A stretch of DNA of 64,000 bases. It comes from Rallus limicola. Its lineage: Eukaryota; Chordata; Aves; Gruiformes; Rallidae. The translations under genes were made by a program, and so were the position numbers. The stretch lies in the NCBI GenBank assembly GCA_022605955.1, contig JAKCOZ010000100.1:124001-188000 (forward strand), written 5' to 3'. The stretch's first letter is position 1. Each line of letters starts with the position of its first letter. Below, in pieces: positions 53,041 through 63,952 of the stretch. The notes beneath the pieces were generated by a model. The model was not told the DNA's origin, made no database searches, and was given only the letters and a program-made list of their open reading frames with translations.

Positions 53041-53687
53041 ATCATAGAATCCCAGACTGGTCTGGGTTGGAAGGGACCACAAGGATCACAGAGCTCCAAC
53101 TCCCCTGACACAGGCAGGGACACCAACCTCCAGGCCTGGAGCTACACAAGGTTGCCCCATCCAACCTGGCCTTCAACACCTCCAGGGATGGGGCATCTAC
53201 CCCCTCTCTGGGCAGCCTGTTCCAGCCCCTCACCACTCTCTCTGCAAAGAACTTCCCCCTAAGATCTCCTCTAACCCTTCCCTCCTCCAGCTTCACTCCA
53301 GCCCCCTTGTCCTGCCAGGCTCTGCCCTTTGAACAAGCTGATTCCCCTCCTGTTCCTCTGCTCCTTTCAGGGACTGGCAGGCTGCAATGAGGTCCCCCCA
53401 CAGCCTTCTCTTCTCCAGGCTGACCCAGCCCAGCTCCCTCAGCCTCTCTTCGTAGGGGAGCTGCTCCAGCCCTCTGAGCATCCTTGTGGCTCCTCTGACC
53501 CCTCTCCAACAGTTCCCCATCTGTCTTGTATTTTGGCCCCAGCTCTGGACACAGGACTCCAGCTGGGGCCTCCTGAGGGCAGAGCAGAGAGGGACAATCC
53601 CCTCCCTGTCCCTGCTGCCACCCCTCTGCTGATGGAGCCCAGGATCCCATCACCCTTCCCAGCTGCAAGAGCCACTGCTGGCTCCAA
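53041..53687 (-). mobile_element. CR1 group A, short-UTR sublineage
   Basis: 'atcatagaatcccagactgg' to 'gccactgctggctcc'. It carries the 'gttgccccatccaacctggc' variant. The ORF2 block reads 'ctgtcttgtattttggcccc' where sisters have 'tttcttgtactggggcccc'. Confidence 0.93.
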
Positions 53688-54087
53688 GAACCTACTACTT
53701 AGAAAAACAATTAAGTGGAAAACTTAGGTGCTGCTAGCCACCAAAGAAAGGCAAGGTGAACAACTCTAGATGGAAAAGGATATCCTGGACAAAATCCCAT
53801 GAGAAAACCCTTCAAAGTCAAGACAGTCAAAAGAATCTACCACTCTGCTCTGTTTTCATTCAAGCTTTGTCCCACCTGGGCATCTAGATGAGATCCTCAG
53901 CTCCTTTTATCACTTATTTCTCAAGACCTAGAAGAGGAGATCACCACAAATGGGATGACAAGTTAAACTGAGCTTTCAGTTTGCAGTAAATCTTGTTATC
54001 TGCCCTCCACCAGCACCAGAAGCATCAGCAGCCTCAACAGCCTGACCAGTTGCTAAGGCCAACAGTGGGAGCAACAGTGGGAGAACA
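53688..54087. other. Unique spacer
   Basis: Nothing recognised. Confidence 0.4.
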
Positions 54088-54345
54088 ATTTGGGTTGAAA
54101 GGAACCTTAAAAGCCATATAGTTCCAAGGGCAGGGACACTCTCCACTAAACCAGGGTGCCCAAAGCCCCATCCAACCTGGCCTTGGATGTTGCCAGGGAT
54201 CTAGGGGCATCCAGAGCTTCTTTGGACAACCTGTGCCAGGGCCCCACCACCCTCACCATGAAGAATTTATTCCTAAGATTCAAATCTACTCTCTTTCAGT
54301 CTAAAAACCATCAGACCTCTTGTCCTGTCACTACACCCCCTGATA
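54088..54345 (-). mobile_element. CR1 older 3' fragment
   Basis: 'caatttgggttgaaaggaac' and 'cagggtgcccaaagccccat' followed by 'ttggatgttgccagggatct'. It is heavily diverged and lacks the octamer tail. Confidence 0.8.
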
Positions 54346-55000
54346 GAGTCCCAGAATCTGCAGAAACAGGAGAACTTGATGGGAAAGTTTCATGCCAGGA
54401 AGGACCTAAAAGCTGGGGAGAAGCCAGAAGCATTGGAAGAGTAAACCTGCTCTTGATGTGGTGCCCAAGACAGATCAATGTTAATCAATGAAGAGTCCTT
54501 CTGCTGGTTTGAAGCTCTGTGTTGGGTGATGAGACTTCTTCTTTTTGGGTTCATCAGTACAGTGTGGACGTTGACAGCTGCCAGGACAGATGCCAGGTAG
54601 GATACTCCTCAGACCCTGGTCCAAGGGATTCACTTGTTACAGGTGACTCTCCAATAGGCATCCTTCCAAAGTGAGCTTTGTCACCAGTTGACGTCCACTT
54701 CTAATCTGTCTACAAGGAGATGGAATCCCTGGCCTGATTTTGGTGAGAAATACCCCACCCCTGAAGACACATCAGCTGCACTGGCCTTCAGAAGCTGGAT
54801 GTCCCAGGCCCTGCACCTTTGCTAGACAGCACCACAGTCTTCTCTATTGGGTCTTCTACAAGCACAGTGAACATTTTGGCTGTGCCCTCTACCTCATGGA
54901 CTCTTTCACCGTGGTCCTAGTGTTTTGAGGGAAAGGAAAAGTAGTCCCAACCCTCCCCATCCACAACAGGGATACCATAAACCCAAATGTTGGTGCTGAA
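54346..55000. other. Unique spacer
   Basis: Nothing recognised. Confidence 0.4.
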
Positions 55001-55162
55001 ATGGTTGGACTTGATGATCTTAAAGGTCTTTTCCAACCTTGTGATTCTGTGAAAAGGGTGGAAACTCATGAGCACCAAGTCTTTGATCACAAGTTGACCC
55101 TAAGATTGATGGACAGAATCACAAGGTTGGAAAAGACCTTTAAGATCATCAAGCCCAACCAT
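55001..55162. repeat. 50-bp near-perfect inverted repeat of CR1 tails
   Basis: The arms 55001-55050 and 55113-55162 are reverse complements at 49 of 50 positions, with a 62-bp spacer. Each arm is a group D-type CR1 3' end ('ggacttgatgatcttaaagg'), with the 3' ends facing inward and both truncated at the same base. Confidence 0.96.
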
Positions 55163-55737
55163 CAAAATCTCCATGGACAGCATGGAGAAGAGTCCTGCTC
55201 AAAGACAAACAACCCCAACCAGTTCTACCTCAACTGAACACAAGATCTCCAGTCCTAAGAAAAAACTATTTGAGCTGGTTGGGCACCAAAGTTCAAACCA
55301 GTAACAGGAACCACCAGACATGCTGAACATGGGTGGAGAGCTCTTTCTACATGGCTCTAAGCAGTAGCTTCACTGCACTCAGTACCAGTGATTGCTTCAC
55401 CCAAGGTGGCCACTCTATTCAATTGAGCTTTTCTGGACATTAATTGCTCAGAGCAATATCAGAGCTGGAAGGGAGCCCACCTGCCAATCAAAAAGTCAAT
55501 GACCCATGTGCTTAAAAGCCACGGTCACACAGACTAAATTGAGGCTAAAAATGAAGCAAGATGATGAGTGCAGAAGAGGAGAGGGGAAAAAAAATAGATG
55601 TTTTTGAATATCAAAGGGTTTTATTTCCAGCACATTTATAATTTCTCTCTACTCAGGCTGATCAATGGCACTAACACCAAGTGTCAGAACCAGAGGCAAG
55701 TGTGGGACACGTGTTCATAAAGAGTGCTTGTTCCTCA
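55163..55737. other. Unique spacer
   Basis: Nothing recognised. Confidence 0.4.
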
Positions 55738-56346
55738 GTCATAGAATCATGGAGTCACAGACTGGGCTGGGTTGGAAGGGACCCCAAGGATCAGAGAGTT
55801 CCAACCCCCCTGACACAGGCAGGGACACCAACATCCAGGCCTGGAGCTACACAAGGTTGCCCCATCCAACCTGGCCTTGAACACCTCGAGGGATGGGGCA
55901 TCCACCCCCTCTCTGGGCAGCCCCTTCCAGCCCCTCCCCACTCTCTCTGTAAAGAACTTCCCCCTCAGATCTCCTCTAACCCTTCCCTCCTCCAGCTTCA
56001 CTCCAGCCCCCTTGTCCTGCCAGGCTCTGCCCTTTGAACAAGCTGATTCCCCTCCTGTTCCTCTGCTCCTTTCAGGGACTGGCAGGCTGCAATGAGGTCC
56101 CCCCACAGCCTTCTCTTCTCCAGGCTGAACCAGCCCAGCTCCCTCAACCTCTCTCCGTAGGGGAGCTGCTCCAGCCCTCTGATCATCTCCATGGCTCCTC
56201 TGACCCCTCTCCAACAGTTCCCCATCTTTCTTGTCTTGGGGCCCCAGCTCTGGACACAGGACTCCAGCTGGGGCCTCCTGAGGGCAGAGCAGAGAGGGAC
56301 AATCCCCTCCCTGTCCCTGCTGCCACCCCTCTGCTAATGGAGACAT
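55738..56346 (-). mobile_element. CR1 group A, short-UTR sublineage
   Basis: 'tcatagaatcatggagtcac' to 'cacccctctgctaatggaga'. It carries the 'gttgccccatccaacctggc' variant and a 'tctctgtaaagaacttcc' substitution in the FFAER block (FFTER in sense). Confidence 0.93.
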
Positions 56347-57487
56347 TGGGGGCCCCAATCACTGGTCAAGGGTAGAATTTGAGGTGGGGAAGCAGGTGGA
56401 CATCTACTGAGATGCAGCCTAAGGCAGGGGGGCACCAAGGAGACCCTGCCCACTCCTCTGTTATTCTCTTTGCACTCGAAACCTGACAAATTAAGTGGTT
56501 TTAATTAGAAAGGAGATTTATACCCCATTAACAGCCAAAGCACAACACAAGAGCCAGTAAGCAACTCGACTATGGTCCAGCCTTTACTCCAAATAAGCTC
56601 TTTATGTCCTCAGAAATTTATTTCTAAAGCATTTTCTCTTCCCTCCCTCCTTGGACAACGGCCACAGAGCACGACAGGTTTGAAATGACAAATCAATACC
56701 AAGAGCTCTAAAACCCAAATCATATTACAGCTGCATTAGAGATTTCCTTGGCCTTGTGTGGCTCATGAAGTATTGAATATTTGCAATTACTCTTCTTTCT
56801 CCTTCTCCAGCTGACATAAGAGTTCTTGAGGCAGATGGAAAAATCTGCTCTGAATGTTTTTTCACCCTATGGAACCATTTCAGGCTTTTTCTTCTCTTAG
56901 GCAGAGGAAAGGGAGTAAATTTGGGGACAGTAAATGAACCTAAAGAGGTGGTTGCAGTAAGTGCATCAGAGAAAACTGGTAGGCCAAGTTGGAAGACTTT
57001 GCATTTCACAATATCTCTGCTCCATTTATCTCCAGGAGGGTGAAGAAAAGGCATCCCTTAGGAATATACTTCAATACAGTGGATTCAAGGGTTAGAAGAT
57101 GGAAGTACAGCCAAACTGGAGCCTTTTCCTCCAATTGAAGAGCTGGTCTGGGTTTAAGGAAGAGGGTTTTTTGATGCCATCAAGTTAGGCTTAGAGAAGC
57201 AGACTTGGGCTCACCTCCCCAGGAACCATAAGGGGTTAAAAGGGTGCAGGTCAGACTCCACCACCAAAGCAATTCAAAGTGTATGTCATGATGCATCACC
57301 TCCTCTTCCTCCACCCTACAACTCATGTTAGTAGTCACCTCAGTGAGCTGGGAACCCACTAAGTTTCTCTCCTCTCCCTGGAGACCCACCAGGTTTCTAG
57401 GATTTATGCTCTGAAAAGTATGAGAAGAGGTATCAAAGCATCAAACCACCAGATTTTATTTATGCTTTTAATGTACAGGGGTTTAAT
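56347..57487. other. Unique island, candidate conserved non-coding DNA
   Basis: One of the longest CR1-free intervals in the second half. The part 56456-56720 has 'gacaaattaagtggttttaa' and other TAAT/NKX-like motifs, plus 'ccaaataagctctttatg'. The minus frame 56725-57054 has no recognised domain. Confidence 0.35.
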
Positions 57488-58182
57488 CACAGAATCCTAG
57501 GGTCTCCTGAGCTGGAAGGAACCCACAAGGATCATCAAGTCAACTCCTGGCTCCACAGACCAGCCAAGTCAGAGCAGGGCACTGAGGGCATCATCCAGAT
57601 GCTTCTTGATCTCAGCCCAGCTCAGGGCTGGGACCCCTTCCCTGGGGAGCCTGTGCCAGTGCCTGACCCCCCTCTCAGCACAGAACCTCTTCCTCACACC
57701 CAGCCTAAACCTCCCCTGGGGCAGCTTCACGCTGTTCCCTCAGGTTCCATCCCTGGTCCCCAAAGAGAGGAGAGAGATCAGCCCCTGCCCCTTCACTCCC
57801 CCTCATCAGGAAGCCACAGACCCCCATGAGGTGTCCCCTCACCCTCCTCTTCTCCAGGCTGAACAAAACCAGGGCCTTCAGCCTCTCCTCAGAAGACTTC
57901 CCCTCCAGATCTTCCCCATCCTCGTTGCCCTCCTCTGGATACTCTCCAACAGTTTGGTGTCCCTCTTGTCCTGTGGCACCCAAACCTGCACCCAGGACTC
58001 GAGGTGAGGCCTCACCTGGGACAATCCCCTCCCTGGACCAGCTGGCCATGCCATGTTTGATGCACCCCAAGATGCAATTGGTCCTCCTGACTGCCTGGGC
58101 ACACTGCCAGCTTAGGAGTAACTTGCTATTGAGCAGGACCCCCAAATCCCTCTCAGCATGGCTGGCCTCCAGCATCTAATCC
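57488..58182 (-). mobile_element. CR1 group C, long copy
   Basis: 'cacagaatcctagggtctcc' to 'gcctccagcatctaatcc'. In sense: [40 protein letters not shown] and [20 protein letters not shown]. It is the longest C copy; its frame is still broken several times. Confidence 0.93.
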
Positions 58183-58552
58183 CCAAATCTGGATGAGTTG
58201 CACCTTCCCCAGGCTTCCCAGAACCCTTCTCATCCCATTTCTCATTAATGGATGTGCTTCAAACTGCCCTCCCCCCCCCCCCCCCAGCACCCAGAAGAAA
58301 AGGAAGGTTTGGAAGAAGGTGGCTAGGAGATGAGATCTCCCACGCTTTCTCATTTCTATTTGGGTCCTGCCACACTTGGGTTTTAACTCAAGTTCTTTGT
58401 GTCTTTTTAGCTTTGTATCAAAGGGATTGCTGCATTTAGACTTCATTCTCCTCCCCAGCCAAAAATACTCTGAGTAGCTCAACAGCCCTGCTATGAAAAG
58501 CAGAATTTAGTCTTCAGGAGAAGAGACTTTTAAGGGAAGAGAGCAGCACACA
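58183..58552. other. Unique spacer with a C-run
   Basis: C run of 15 at about 58271-58285. No gene recognised. Confidence 0.4.
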
Positions 58553-58692
58553 GCTTCAAGGCCAGGTTGGATGGGGCCCCTGGGCAACCTTGTGGAGATT
58601 CAGGCTTGAGGTTGGTGGCCCTGCCTGTGGCAGGGGGGGTTGGAGCACTATGATCCTTGGGGTCCCTTCCAACCCATGTCATTCTATGATAG
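58553..58692 (+). mobile_element. CR1 group A-like 3' fragment
   Basis: 'agcttcaaggccaggttgga' to 'catgtcattctatgata'. It is 5'-truncated in the last ORF2 block and mildly diverged. Confidence 0.88.
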
Positions 58693-59285
58693 CTTCAGCT
58701 ACAGGCAACATGAGGAGAGCTTCATTTTAACCTTAACACTCCAACCAAGGCAGAGAGCCCCAAGCTCAGCTTAGAATAAGCTCTACTTTGTCCATCTATT
58801 TAAGCTTTATTCATGTTACCTTTGCAATCCCCATGGGTTCAGGCTGATGGCTTTTCAAAAGCACCAGTGATACTTAACCTTCAAAGAATTCCCTTCACAT
58901 TACAGCCTCCCTCCTTTATTTTTTCCACCCCTCCTTGTTCATCCTTGAAAATCCTTCAGTCAATGCTGGGATAAACCAAAACTAAGCAATAAATCAGGCA
59001 TCACTTCCAAAGTTCAATACACAGATGTTGCTTCATGCTGCCTTCAAAATCTTAACCTCCAGCCACAGCTTGTTGGATTTTTATGTCTTTGTTTTTATTT
59101 TTGGTGGTGGTTGGATCCTGTTGGTTTGCTGCTTTCTAAGAATTTCACTTCCAGCTCTGAATATAAACTAGTTTTAGGCAAAGGCTTCATCTGCAATAAT
59201 TCATTGAGAAGGATTGGAGACATCTGCCTCCTCATCTTCAAACCATCCCTCTGTACATCAATATGACCAGCCTCTTTCTTTGGAG
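58693..59285. other. Unique spacer
   Basis: AT-leaning with nothing recognised. Confidence 0.4.
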
Positions 59286-59763
59286 AGTGTGGGCAGCAGG
59301 TCCCAGGAGGGGATCTTCCCCCTCTGCTCTGCCCTGCTCAGGCCCCACCTGGAGTGTTGTGTCCAGTGCTGGGCTCCCTGGGATAGAAAAGACAGGGATC
59401 TCCTGGAGAGAGTCCAGAGGAGGCTCTGGAGATGCTGAAGGGCCTGGAGCATCTCCCCTGGGAGGAAAGGCTGAGGGAGCTGGGGCTGTTCAGCCTGGAG
59501 AGAAGCAGCCTGAGAGGGGATCTGATCAATGGGGATCAATAGCTGAAGGGTGGGACCCAGGGGGACATGGGCAGCCTCTTCTCAGTGTCTGTGGGGACAG
59601 GACAAGGGGTGATGGCCTCAAGTTGGAGCACAGGGAGTTCCACACCAATGTGGGGAAGAACTTCCTCCCAGTGAGGGTGAGGGAGCCCTGGGACAGGCTG
59701 CCCAGGGGGGAGTCTCCTTCTCTGGAGATATTCAAGACCCATCTGGATGCCAACCTGTGCAAG
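59286..59763 (+). mobile_element. CR1 group B, first part of a three-way mosaic
   Basis: Starts 'agtgtgggcagcaggtccca' and runs through [11 protein letters not shown] and the FFxxRV block. At the ORF2 end it changes to LEIFKTHLDANLCK (59735-59763), which differs from the usual DASLCALS ending. It then joins the next segment. Confidence 0.9.
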
Positions 59764-59886
59764 AGTTGGGTTTGTTCAGCCTGGAGAAGATAAGGCTCAT
59801 TGGGGATCTAATTAGAGCCTTCCAATACTTAAAGGGGTCCTACAGGGAAGTGGGAGAGGGGCTGGTCACCAGGGAGGACAGTGACA
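59764..59886 (+). mobile_element. CR1 segment, middle part of the mosaic
   Basis: 'gagttgggtttgttcagcct' returns to an upstream ORF2 position ([24 protein letters not shown] sense) and continues through GEGLVTREDSDRTRG. It belongs to none of the named groups. Confidence 0.85.
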
Positions 59887-60160
59887 GAACAAGGGGGCTG
59901 GAGTGAAGCTGGAGGAGGGAAGGGTTAGAGGAGATCTGAGGGGGAAGTTCTTTGCAGAGAGAGTGGTGAGGGGCTGGAAGGGGCTGCCCAGAGAGGGGGT
60001 GGATGCCCCATCCCTGGAGGTGTTCAAGGCCAGGTTGGCTGGGGCCCTGGGCAACCTTGTAGCTCCAGGCCTGGAGATTGGTGTCCCTGCCTGTGTCAGG
60101 GGGGTTGGAACTCTCTGATCCTTGGGGTCCCTTCCAAACCCAAAGCATTGTGTGACTCTG
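59887..60160 (+). mobile_element. CR1 group A, last part of the mosaic
   Basis: From 'acaagggggctggagtgaag' onward it is group A up to 'gcattgtgtgactctgac'. The frame 59903-60118 gives MKLEEGRVRGDLRGKFFAER and ends GALGNLV. In the UTR 'ccttgtagctcc' lacks 'tg'. Confidence 0.9.
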
Positions 60161-60819
60161 ACTTCTCTCAGTTGTTTGGGATGAACACCACCAACCTCTT
60201 CCCTTTCAATTTTTTGATTCTATGAAGCAGACAGAGGAAGAGGAGGCTCCTCTTTAATACCACCTCTTCTCATGAGCAGCAGCTCAGATGACAGAGCAAG
60301 GCAAAGCAGAGATGAGCATGCAGGAGTAGCCCTGGGCATTTTCCCTTGAGAAACAGAGTAGAGTTGGATGCATTATTTCCACTCCCTTGAGTAGAGAATT
60401 GCAGCTGCACAGAAGAGTAGCAACCACATGGATGTGTTAACCTGCTCTACTCCCTGCTCAGAGGGTTCTTCTTCATCTGTGACCTATGGAAACCACCTGA
60501 TATTCACCTGAAATTTCCCACTGCCTTGAATTTTGGCTTATAAACACATTGTCCTTCAAGCTAAGAGGACATCATCTTTCCTAAGACTGACTGCACCAAC
60601 AGATGCAAAGAGCATTTGCTTCACAGTTTAAATGGCATTTTGTACAAGGCAAATTACTCCACGTCCCAGTTAAACTCCAGTCACCCAGCTACCCACGCCA
60701 GGCTTCAGCTGGAGCCTGTCTGCAGACCTCTGGGGCAGGCAAAATTAAGTTTGCAATGGTTTTTCCTCCTACACCAGGCCTGATGGCTTTGACAGTGCTT
60801 GTACCAGGGTTATCACATC
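60161..60819. other. Unique spacer
   Basis: Nothing recognised. Confidence 0.4.
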
Positions 60820-61342
60820 ACAGAAATACAAGGTTGGAAAAGACCTTGAAAGATCATCAAGTCCAACCATTCCCATCCTAAGCTAAACCAGATCCCTGAG
60901 CACCACATCTCCCTGTCTGTTAAACACACCCAGGGGTGGGGACTCAGCCCCCTCCCTGGGCAGCCTGGTCCAGGCCCTGACCCTGTCCCAGGCCCTGACC
61001 CTGTTCTAGGCCCCTATTCCAGGCTCCGACCCTGCTCCAGGCCCGTTCCAGGCCCTCACCCTGCTCCAGGCCCCTGTCCCACAGCCCCACAACTCTGCCA
61101 GGGAAGAACTTTGCCCTCCCAGCTGAGCTGACCCTGCCCTGGGGCAGCTTGAGCCCATTGCCCCTTGTCCCAGCTCCTGGCCCCTGGCTGAAGAGACCAG
61201 CGCCCACCTCTCTGCACCCTCCTGGCAGGGCAGGGGAGGTGGGCAGAAGGGCTCCCCTCAGCCTCCTCTTCTCCAGCCTCAACACCCCCAGCTCCCTCAG
61301 CTGCTCCTCAGAGGATTTGCCCTCCAGCCCCTTCATCATCCT
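60820..61342 (-). mobile_element. CR1 group D with short minisatellite
   Basis: 'cacagaaatacaaggttgga' to 'ccctccagccccttcatcat'. The ORF2 frame is open in sense across [20 protein letters not shown] and GRVVGLW. The repeat lies at 60965-61078. Confidence 0.92.
60965..61078 (-). repeat. Group D minisatellite
   Basis: About six imperfect units of 'caggccctgaccctgttc' type. Confidence 0.82.
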
Positions 61343-61711
61343 TGCAGAGAGGTACAAATATCCAAGGAGGCTACAAAAACCTGTCAAAGATGGTTGGCAA
61401 GTAGAAGCTAAGAAAGGAATGAACAATAAATGACTATATTGATGATAAGTCAGAGGACAAGGTGGTGTGTCAGGATGTCAGAGTTGATTGGCAATGTAGA
61501 AATGTGGGGGGAAAACTGCAGAACTGTAGCAGTAATACAGAGGGACACAAACTAACAAGAAGAAAAATAGATGTGAAGGAGGGAGAGGATGCTCCGGGCT
61601 ACACATCAGAGTTGCGTGTGGAGAGGGGAATGTGGAAGCCTTTTGATAGTGATAAGAAATGAAGTGGTGTGCAGGCTCAGGAAACATGGGGAAGTTCCTC
61701 TCCAGTTCCTC
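61343..61711. other. Unique spacer
   Basis: Nothing recognised. Confidence 0.4.
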
Positions 61712-61839
61712 TCCATCAGCAGAGGGGTGGCAGCAGGGACAGGGAGGGGATTGTCCCTCTCTGCTCTACCCTCAGGAGGCCCCAGCTGGAGTCCTGTGTC
61801 CAGAGCTGGGGCCCCAGTACAAGAAAGATGGGGAACTGT
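61712..61839 (+). mobile_element. CR1 group A, 5' part of an A/D chimera
   Basis: 'ctccatcagcagaggggtgg' to 'agaaagatggggaactgt', group A ORF2 sequence. The sequence then changes to group D with no spacer. Confidence 0.92.
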
Positions 61840-62446
61840 CTGCCCACCTCCCCTGCCCTGCCAGGAGGGTGCAGAGAGGTGGGCGCTGGTCTCTTCAGCC
61901 AGGGGCCAGGAGCTGGGACAAGGGGCAATGGGTTAAGCTGCCCCAGGGCAGGGTCAGCTCAGCTGGGAGGGAAAAGTTCTTCCCTGGCAGAGTTGTGGGG
62001 CTGTGGAACAGGGGCCTGGAGCAGGGTCAGGGCCTGAGACAGGGGCCTGGAACAACGTCAGGGCCTAGAACAGGGTCAGGGCCTGAGACAGGGCCAGGGC
62101 CTGAGACAGGGCCAGGGCATGGGATGGGCCTGGAATAGGGGCCTAGAACAGGGTCAGGGCCTGAGACAGGATCAGGGTCTGGGATGGGCCTGGAATAGGG
62201 GCCTAGAACAGGGTCAGGGCCTGAGACAGGGTCAGAGCCTGAGACGGGTTCAGAGCCTGGGATGGGCCCGGAATAGGGGCCTAGAACAGGGTCAGGGCCT
62301 GAGACAGAGTCAGGGCCTCTAACAGGCTGCCCAGGGATGGGGTTGAGTCCCCACCCCTGGGTGTGTTTAACAGATGGGGAGATGAGGTCCTCAGGGGTCT
62401 GGTTTAGCACAGGACAGGAATGGTTGGACTCAATAATCTTAAAGGA
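61840..62446 (+). mobile_element. CR1 group D, 3' part of an A/D chimera
   Basis: From 'ctgcccacctcccctgccct' it is group D with the longest minisatellite in the window (62010-62325), then 'aacaggctgcccagggatgg' and the UTR 'gactcaataatcttaaagg'. It stops before the octamer tail. Confidence 0.92.
62010..62325 (+). repeat. Group D minisatellite, longest allele
   Basis: About 315 bp. It has a higher-order structure: a block of about 65-70 bp ('gggatgggcctggaatag' … 'agaacagggtcagggcctg') is itself repeated about three times. Confidence 0.87.
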
Positions 62447-62702
62447 CTTAAATGTACTACAGACAGATGTTGCTTTGAGTTCCAGAGTCCAGGGAGTGCA
62501 GTTTTTAACTGGCTGCCCTTGATCCCTCCAGTTAGGTGGATCTGATCTTCCAGCAGGTGATTCCTCACCTTCCTAGCAAGAAGATTCATTTTCTAACATG
62601 GCTGGGATGCTTAATACCACAAAATGCTGTCTGGAACTAAGTTTGAAATACTATGGATCACTTTACCCCTTCCATAACTTCATTAGTTACCTTGTCCATA
62701 AC
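62447..62702. other. Unique spacer
   Basis: Nothing recognised. Confidence 0.4.
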
Positions 62703-63050
62703 TTCCAGTCCCTGAAGGGAGCAGTGAAACAGGAGGGGAATCAACCTTTGAAAAGGGTAGAGCCTGGCAGGACAAGGGGGCTGGAGTGAAGCTGGAGGAG
62801 GGAAGGGTTAGAGGAGATCTTAGGGGGAAGTTCTTTGCAGAGAGAGTAGGGAGGGGCTGGAAGGGGCTGCCCAGAGAGGGGGTGGATGCCCCATCCCTGG
62901 AGGTGTTGAAGGCCAGGTTGGCTGTGGCCCTGGGCAACCTTGTGTAGCTCCAGGCTTGGAGGTTGGTGTCCCTGCCTGTGGCAGGGGGGTTGGAGCTCTC
63001 TGATCCTTGTGATCCCTTCCAACCCAGACCATTCTATGATTTATGATTAG
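62703..63050 (+). mobile_element. CR1 group A, 5'-truncated
   Basis: 'acttccagtccctgaaggga' to 'ccattctatgatttatgatt'. In sense, GDLRGKFFAERVGRGWKGLP-like sequence and ATANLAF-type UTR variants are seen. One base differs from sisters at 'gctgtggccctgggc'. Confidence 0.92.
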
Positions 63051-63952
63051 AGCTGTAGGATTGTGTCCACACTAAAGAGTTAATGAGGAAGAGAAGATCT
63101 TCTATGTCCTAGAAGGACCTGTGCCTCCACCTCCCACAAAGGCTGCCTTGAAAATAAAGGAGATAACCAGCCTTTGCATAGCTCCAGGATAAAGATCTTC
63201 CAAGACTCTACTCACAGAAGAGCATGGCAATTATATTTCAGCAAACTGGAGGATTAAAATATCACTTAGGGAATGTGAAAAGAAAGGCTACTTAGCAATA
63301 TTTAAGATCTAGATATTTAAACTATTAGGAGATATTCACCTCCAAGTTCATGCTTGAAGACAGAAGGATCAATAAAACCCCTAGCAATTTCTTTATGATG
63401 TCCTGGCAATGATACTACTCAACACCCCCCCACTTTATTCCTCATTTCAAGGCAGGAGGCTGGCCTTCAGGGTACCAAAATTCAGGGGGTTTAAGGCCTC
63501 CATGATGCAATTTTTCAAGAAATTCCAACTGAAGGAGATTTGGTTCTTAGGGTTTAGCCATGATCTACCACAATTTAAGCCAGCCACATGCCATAATCAT
63601 AGAAACCAACCAGAGGAGCCCACTAACACACCCAGGAGACCTTAATTTCATCTTTGGAATCTTAGCATGGCATGAATATCAATTTTAGTCACTTCAAGAG
63701 ATTATCAAACAACTTTCAGCCTTTCAAATCTCTGGCTAAAAATAATTTGATCTCTGATTTTTCAAACAATCAGCAGAGTGAGACCAAATTAGAACTTCAA
63801 ATATTCTTAAATTTAACTGCCATGTCCACAAGATGAACCCACACATGAGTCTCTCAACTGCTTTGGGATAAATCCTAAATTCCAAGCTGGAGGTCAGTGC
63901 TTTGAGCATTGACTTGAAGTTGTCAATATAGTGAAGAATCAAGGGAAAGAAA
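63051..63952. other. Unique sequence, nothing recognised
   Basis: AT-leaning. No repeat or coding family recognised; open frames 63409-63645 and 63736-63960 lack domains. Confidence 0.45.
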
